Source of the DNA: SIG459 sp045538735
GTDB taxonomy: Bacteria; Bacillota; Clostridia; Oscillospirales; Oscillospiraceae
DNA: 16,778 nt
Reading direction: 5' to 3'
Assembly: GCA_045538735.1 (NCBI GenBank)
Contig: JAZSRY010000003.1
Coordinates: 1 to 16,778, forward strand
Below the pieces are notes generated by a model, which worked only from the letters and a program-made list of their open reading frames with translations, was not told the DNA's origin and made no database searches. The translations under genes and the position numbers were made by a program. Of this stretch, positions 13,727-16,778 are shown piece after piece. Positions within the stretch are counted from its first letter, which is position 1. The number at the start of each line of letters is the position of its first letter.

Positions 13727-14662
13727 TTATTTTGACCAAAGGGTGAGAATTTCGCCCAGATGCTCCTCGGGGGAGGCGGCACCGTCCCGATAAATCCAAT
13801 GGATGCCGCTGTCGCGCCTGAGCCATGTAAGCTGGCGCTTTGCGTAGCGGCGGGATTCCTGCTTTATCTTGTCTATGGCCTCTTCGCGGCTGAGTCTGCC
13901 TGCGAAATAGGCGGCAACCTCCTTGTAGCCTATGGCCTGCATGGCGGTGGAGCCCTCCTCAAGTCCGCTGCGGAGAAGAGACTCAACCTCGTCGAAAAGA
14001 CCCATATCCACCATTGCATCAACGCGGCGGTCAATGCGGCTGTAGAGAGTTTCGCGGTTTTCATACGTGAGGGCAAGGCGGAGGCTTTCGTAGCGCTTAG
14101 GGAGGGCGCGGGTGCGCTCATCGTGGGCGGTGATGGTCTCACCTGTCAGAATATAGACCTCCATAGCGCGGGTGAGGCGCTTTTTATCGGAGGGATGGAG
14201 CTTTTCTGCCCTCTCAGCGTCAACAAGGCGCAGTTTTTCGCGAAATGCCTCGCCGCCAATGCTGTCATATTCCTCGCTTAGTCTTTCGCGGAGTGCCTCG
14301 TCGGTTTCGGGGGCGGCGGCAAAATCTCTGCCGCTGAGGAGAGAGTCTATATAAAGTCCCGTGCCCCCTGCAATTATGGGCACCTTGCCCCGCGCGAAGA
14401 TATCTTCGCAGGCCTCGGCGGCCATATCCACCCAGCGGGAGACGGAAAAGTTCTCTTTCGGGTCGGCAATATCCACCATATGATGTGCTATGCCCATAGT
14501 CTCCTCGGGGGTGACCTTGGCAGTGCCTATGTCCATGCCCTTATATATCTGCATGCTGTCTGCGGAGATAATCTCCCCGTTCAGGGCTTGGGCAAGGGCA
14601 ACGCTGAGGGCGGTTTTGCCCGTGGCGGTGGGTCCTGTTATTACAATAACTCTCTTATCCAT
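13727..14662 (-). CDS. miaA: tRNA dimethylallyltransferase
   Basis: A 311-residue enzyme that adds the dimethylallyl group to N6 of A37 in tRNAs reading codons that start with U. Marks: P-loop GPTATGKT (residues 8-15), ISADSMQIYKGMDIGTAK, VDIADPKENFSVSRW, PIIAGGTGLYIDSLL, KKRLTRAMEVYILTG and MQAIGYKEV...ESRRYAKRQLTWLR near the C-terminus. Length is normal for the family. The open frame runs 33 codons further upstream, but GGAG lies 5 nt before the ATG at 14662 and the protein then begins MDKRVIVITGPTATGKT as expected. It is the first gene of the - strand cluster, divergent from degV across ~82 nt. Confidence 0.96.
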   Translation of the reverse strand: MDKRVIVITGPTATGKTALSVALAQALNGEIISADSMQIYKGMDIGTAKVTPEETMGIAHHMVDIADPKENFSVSRWVDMAAEACEDIFARGKVPIIAGGTGLYIDSLLSGRDFAAAPETDEALRERLSEEYDSIGGEAFREKLRLVDAERAEKLHPSDKKRLTRAMEVYILTGETITAHDERTRALPKRYESLRLALTYENRETLYSRIDRRVDAMVDMGLFDEVESLLRSGLEEGSTAMQAIGYKEVAAYFAGRLSREEAIDKIKQESRRYAKRQLTWLRRDSGIHWIYRDGAASPEEHLGEILTLWSK

Positions 14663-14676
14663 AGAAACTCCGATAC

Positions 14677-14705
14677 TTGAATTAGTGAAAAAGCTATGAT
14701 ATAAT
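14677..14705 (+). promoter_or_regulatory. Strong sigma-A promoter of degV
   Basis: TTGAAT (14677-14682), 17 nt, TATAAT (14700-14705), with the extended -10 element TG one base ahead of it. The predicted start near 14712 leaves a leader of about 33 nt before the TTG start codon. Confidence 0.72.
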
Positions 14706-14727
14706 GCCGCTTGCGACAAATCTATTA

Positions 14728-14737
14728 TAAGGATGTG
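14728..14737 (+). promoter_or_regulatory. Ribosome binding site that sets the degV start
   Basis: TAAGGATGTG matches the anti-Shine-Dalgarno complement TAAGGAGGTG at 9 of 10 bases and stands 7 nt before TTG at 14745. The ATG inside it (14733) would be a start buried in its own binding site. Confidence 0.6.
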
Positions 14738-14744
14738 CAATAAT

Positions 14745-15590
14745 TTGAAAGTAAAAATCACCGCTGACAGCGTATGCGACCTTTCCCCCGAGCAGAGAGA
14801 AAGATATGGCCTTGATATTCTGCCTCTTTATGTAATGCTGGACGGTAAGGAACACCGTGACGGTGTGGATATTGTTCCCGAGGACATTTATGCCCATGTT
14901 TCCGCCGGCGGATCCATCGGATCCACCGCTGCAATTTCCGTGGCCGACTACATCGAGTTCTTCGGCAAGGAACTTGAAGACTGCGATGCTCTTATCCACT
15001 TCCATATTTCCTCTTCCATGTCCTCCTGCTACCAGAATGCCTGCATAGCAGCAGAGGAAGTTGAAAATGTTTATCCCATCGACTCCGCAAACCTCTCCAC
15101 CGGTATCGGTCATCTTATCATCGATGCCTGGGAAATGGCAGAGCAGGGTATGGCTGCAGAAGAAATCGTTGCCGAAATCAATGCCCGCAGAGGCAAGGTT
15201 GAGGCAAGCTTCGTTGTGGACAACGTAAGCTATCTCCACAAGGGCGGACGTTGCTCCGCCGTTGCCGCTCTGGGCGCAAATCTGCTGGGTCTCAAGCCCT
15301 GCATCGAAGTCACCGACGGCGCTATGGGCGTCAGCAAGAAGTATCGCGGCAAGATCGGCAAGTGCCTTATCCAATATGTCCGTGACCGTCTTGAAGGCCG
15401 CGAGGACATCAACCTCAAGCGTATTTTCATCACCAACTCCGGCGAATTCACCGAGGAAGAGCTGAAGGCCGTTGAGGACGAGGTCAGAAAGTATCAGTCT
15501 TTCGAGGAGATTCTCTTCAGCCGCGCAGGCTGCACCGTTTCCAACCACTGCGGTCCCAAGACCCTTGGTATCCTCTTCGAGAGAAAGTAA
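14745..15590 (+). CDS. degV: DegV-family fatty-acid-binding protein
   Basis: A 281-residue two-domain protein of the DegV/FakB type, which binds a fatty acid so that a FakA kinase can phosphorylate it for phospholipid synthesis. Marks: VKITADSVCDL at the N-terminus, GSTAAIS in place of the usual T-S-x-P-S ligand loop, FHISSSMSSCYQNA, VYPIDSANLSTGIG, YLHKGGRCSAVAALGANLLGLKPCIEV and the C-terminal HCGPKTLGILF. I prefer TTG at 14745, giving MKVKITADS, because the ribosome binding site fits it. ATG at 14733 would add four residues. It has its own promoter and terminator and lies on the opposite strand to the flanking mutL and miaA. No fakA is in the window. Confidence 0.92.
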   Translation: MKVKITADSVCDLSPEQRERYGLDILPLYVMLDGKEHRDGVDIVPEDIYAHVSAGGSIGSTAAISVADYIEFFGKELEDCDALIHFHISSSMSSCYQNACIAAEEVENVYPIDSANLSTGIGHLIIDAWEMAEQGMAAEEIVAEINARRGKVEASFVVDNVSYLHKGGRCSAVAALGANLLGLKPCIEVTDGAMGVSKKYRGKIGKCLIQYVRDRLEGREDINLKRIFITNSGEFTEEELKAVEDEVRKYQSFEEILFSRAGCTVSNHCGPKTLGILFERK

Positions 15591-15605
15591 ACTGAAATTG
15601 CATCA

Positions 15606-15638
15606 AATTCCGGACGGATTCCCGTCCGGAATTTTTTT
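15606..15638 (+). terminator. Rho-independent terminator of degV
   Basis: An 11-bp perfect stem (ATTCCGGACGG with CCGTCCGGAAT) closes an ATTC loop and is followed by seven T residues. It starts 16 nt after the degV stop. Confidence 0.93.
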
Positions 15639-15700
15639 GTTTTGCGGGGGGCGGGATAAGTCTTCGCCTTGAGGGGAAGCTGTGTTTGCAGGGCGCGCTC

Positions 15701-15749
15701 CTTGGCTCTCCCTTCGGGAGAGCTGGCTGCGAAGCAGACTGAGAGGGTT
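15701..15749. repeat. Dispersed intergenic palindrome (GAGAGCTGGC...GACTGAGAGGG type)
   Basis: CTCTCCC-TTCG-GGAGAG followed by CTGGCTGCGAAGCAGACTGAGAGGG, where CTG and CAG arms flank CGAAG. I recognise this text style from repeated intergenic elements in Ruminococcaceae-type genomes; that is recollection, not a search. Confidence 0.5.
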
Positions 15750-15762
15750 TTGTCTCCGACGG

Positions 15763-15796
15763 CCATATTCTTTTCGTATGTCCGAAAAGAATATGG
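15763..15796. repeat. Perfect 14-bp palindrome
   Basis: CCATATTCTTTTCG and CGAAAAGAATATGG flank a 6-nt TATGTC loop. No T-tract follows on either strand. It is the longest perfect stem in this gene-free segment. Confidence 0.65.
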
Positions 15797-15809
15797 AAAG
15801 AAAAGTCCA

Positions 15810-15843
15810 CCAAAGAGGGGGCGAGGAAAGCCCCCCTCTTTGG
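15810..15843. repeat. Perfect 12-bp G/C-tract palindrome
   Basis: CCAAAGAGGGGG and CCCCCTCTTTGG flank a 10-nt loop. It stands 13 nt from the preceding 14-bp palindrome, so the two would form adjacent hairpins in a transcript of either strand. Confidence 0.65.
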
Positions 15844-15940
15844 AAACACCCCTAAGTGCAGCGCCGCGAAAACCATTGTGCCACATAATTAGCACCTAAA
15901 CCTTAGTGTGCACGCCTCGACTTCCGCTCAGGACGCTGCT

Positions 15941-16093
15941 GCGCCAGGGCGCCTGTTCGGCGCCACGGGGATTTTCCCTCGTTATATTTTTGGGTATTCC
16001 TACGCGGCAGGCTACATTTCCGTCGATACGGAAAGTTACCCGTCGGAGACATATATTTGCGTTATGCAAAGGCGAGCCGGCCGGGTGGCCGGC
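15941..16093. other. Chain of hairpins, candidate structured RNA or mobile repeat
   Basis: Consecutive perfect stems: GGCGCC-TGTTC-GGCGCC (15948-15964); GGGGA/TTCCC (about 15967-15977); TTTCCGT-CGAT-ACGGAAA (16017-16034) enclosed by GGGTA (15992-15996) and TACCC (16037-16041); TTTGC-GTTAT-GCAAA (16056-16070); GCCGGCC-GGGT-GGCCGGC (16076-16093). Such density with 3-7 nt loops suggests folding as RNA, but strand and promoter are not evident. Confidence 0.4.
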
Positions 16094-16127
16094 ATCTGCA
16101 ATCTTCGTTTGGGCGCGGTGAGGAAAC

Positions 16128-16778
16128 TCACACAATGCGCTTGAAGAATTTATCAAGCTCTGCGCGGGTGAGGGAAACGCTGACGGGTCTGCCGTGGGGG
16201 CAGTAGCGGACTTCGCCGCTGAGCACCTTTTCCACCAGCACCTCCAACTCCCGTCTGTCGGTTTTCCAGCCGGCCTTTATGGCAGCCTTGCAGGCTATGG
16301 TGTGGTAAATCTTTTCTGTGGGGTCTTCCGCCTTTCCGGAAGAGAGCGCGCTGAGGATATCCTCCAGCATGGCAATCTCGCTGCCATCTGTATCCGCAGG
16401 CACGGCGCGGATGATGACCTCTCTTGCGCCGTAAGGCTCTATCTCAAAGCCCGCCTTTTCAAGCAAGGCGGCATTATTTTCTATAAGCTCAAGGCTCTCA
16501 GGGTCGGGGCGCCAGGTGACGGGAAGCAGAAGGCTCTGGCTCATTGCCGCGGCGTCCTTTTTCAGACGGTCGAAGATGATGCGCTCGTGGGCGGCGTGCT
16601 TGTCTATAAGCAGCAGCTTAGCTTCGCATTCAACGATTATATAGGTGTTCAGCGCCTCGCCTATAAGGCGGTAATCGGGGATGAGGGACTTTTCCTCCTC
16701 CTTCGCAGGCGCGGGAGCGCTGACGGGGGCATTCTCCGCCTTGATGACGGGAATTTCCGGTCTGGGCACAAGGGGGCT
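16128..16778 (-). CDS. mutL: DNA mismatch repair protein MutL, C-terminal part (cut by window edge)
   Basis: The last 217 codons of mutL. The frame stays open to the right-hand end of the window, so the ATPase domain lies outside. What is seen is the Pro/Ala/Lys-rich linker followed by the C-terminal dimerisation and endonuclease domain: YIIVECEAKLLLIDKHAAHERI (the DQHAxxExxxxE-type nicking motif), ACKAAIKAG and CPHGRPV, the two metal-site motifs of nicking MutL proteins, and LDKFFKRIV at the end. It should therefore be an endonuclease-type MutL, as expected in a Firmicute without MutH. A GTG at 16769 is an internal codon, not the start. The usual mutL-miaA-hfq order is interrupted here by degV and a palindrome-rich segment. 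Confidence 0.95.
   Translation of the reverse strand, partial: SPLVPRPEIPVIKAENAPVSAPAPAKEEEKSLIPDYRLIGEALNTYIIVECEAKLLLIDKHAAHERIIFDRLKKDAAAMSQSLLLPVTWRPDPESLELIENNAALLEKAGFEIEPYGAREVIIRAVPADTDGSEIAMLEDILSALSSGKAEDPTEKIYHTIACKAAIKAGWKTDRRELEVLVEKVLSGEVRYCPHGRPVSVSLTRAELDKFFKRIV

Larger units (their letters stand above)
15639..16127. other. Gene-free, palindrome-rich stretch between degV and mutL
   Basis: About 490 bp in which I see no real gene. From left to right it holds GCTCTCCC-TTC-GGGAGAGC (15705-15723) joined to CTGGCTGCGAAGCAGACTGAG; a 14-bp palindrome (15763-15796); a 12-bp palindrome (15810-15843); and a run of hairpins (15941-16093). Open frames of 70-130 codons cross it on both strands, as expected of GC-rich palindromic DNA, but none has a ribosome binding site or a familiar domain. 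The mutL stop is at 16128 with no clean T-tract terminator after it. Confidence 0.6.

Noticed and set aside
14733..14735. ATG start for degV four codons upstream of the chosen TTG
   Set aside because: It lies inside the TAAGGATGTG ribosome binding site and so has no usable spacing. It remains a minor alternative.
15906..16156. Overlapping open frames of 70-86 codons on both strands before mutL
   Set aside because: They run through hairpins, lack ribosome binding sites, and occur in several frames at once, as palindromic GC-rich DNA gives.
16767..16769. GTG as start of a short 213-residue mutL
   Set aside because: The frame is open to the window edge and MutL needs an N-terminal ATPase domain, so this is an internal valine codon.

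Overview
The window reads as chromosomal DNA of a Gram-positive anaerobe of class Clostridia, most likely Oscillospiraceae/Ruminococcaceae. This rests on three things: the gene order miaA-hfq-(HlyD-like)-yggS-sepF-divIVA-ileS-lspA-rluD, the strong AGGAGG-type ribosome binding sites, and short GC-rich palindromes between genes of a style I associate with that family. The species cannot be named from sequence alone.

Layout. 1-604: the 3' end of a 23S rRNA gene, then two diverged tandem 5S rRNA genes, each with its own terminator (+ strand). 605-2536: two tandem paralogous M15B (VanY/LdcB-type) cell-wall carboxypeptidases on the - strand. Each has its own promoter, and the promoters are themselves duplicates. 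A near-perfect palindrome covers the transcription start of the downstream copy. 2638-4275: a 508-residue membrane-anchored protein of unknown function with CxxC knuckles and an internal duplication (+ strand), ending at a terminator shared with the convergent operon. 4301-14662: a long, tightly packed - strand cluster that reads in transcription order miaA, hfq, a HlyD-like gene, yggS, sepF, divIVA, ileS, lspA, rluD, thyA, folA. Many junctions are 4-nt overlaps (hfq/HlyD-like, HlyD-like/yggS, lspA/rluD, thyA/folA), which implies translational coupling. A terminator after divIVA and a structured leader before ileS split the cluster into at least two transcription units. 14677-15638: degV on the + strand with its own strong promoter and terminator, lying between miaA and mutL. 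15639-16127: about 490 bp without a gene, packed with palindromes, a 12-bp inverted repeat and a chain of hairpins. 16128-16778: the 3' part of mutL (- strand), cut by the window edge.

How the genes fit together. The main cluster combines tRNA modification and charging (MiaA, IleRS), RNA chaperoning (Hfq), PLP homeostasis (YggS), septum placement and Z-ring anchoring (SepF, DivIVA), lipoprotein maturation (LspA), ribosome maturation (RluD) and dTMP/folate supply (ThyA, FolA). It is a growth-and-division housekeeping block.

The most unusual items are: LspA with a cytoplasmic tail of about 190 residues whose acidic-aromatic end resembles the end of the neighbouring DivIVA; the palindromic operator-like site at the carboxypeptidase promoter; the unassigned CxxC-repeat protein; and the hairpin-rich gene-free segment between degV and mutL. 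I saw no CRISPR array, transposase, phage gene or defence system.
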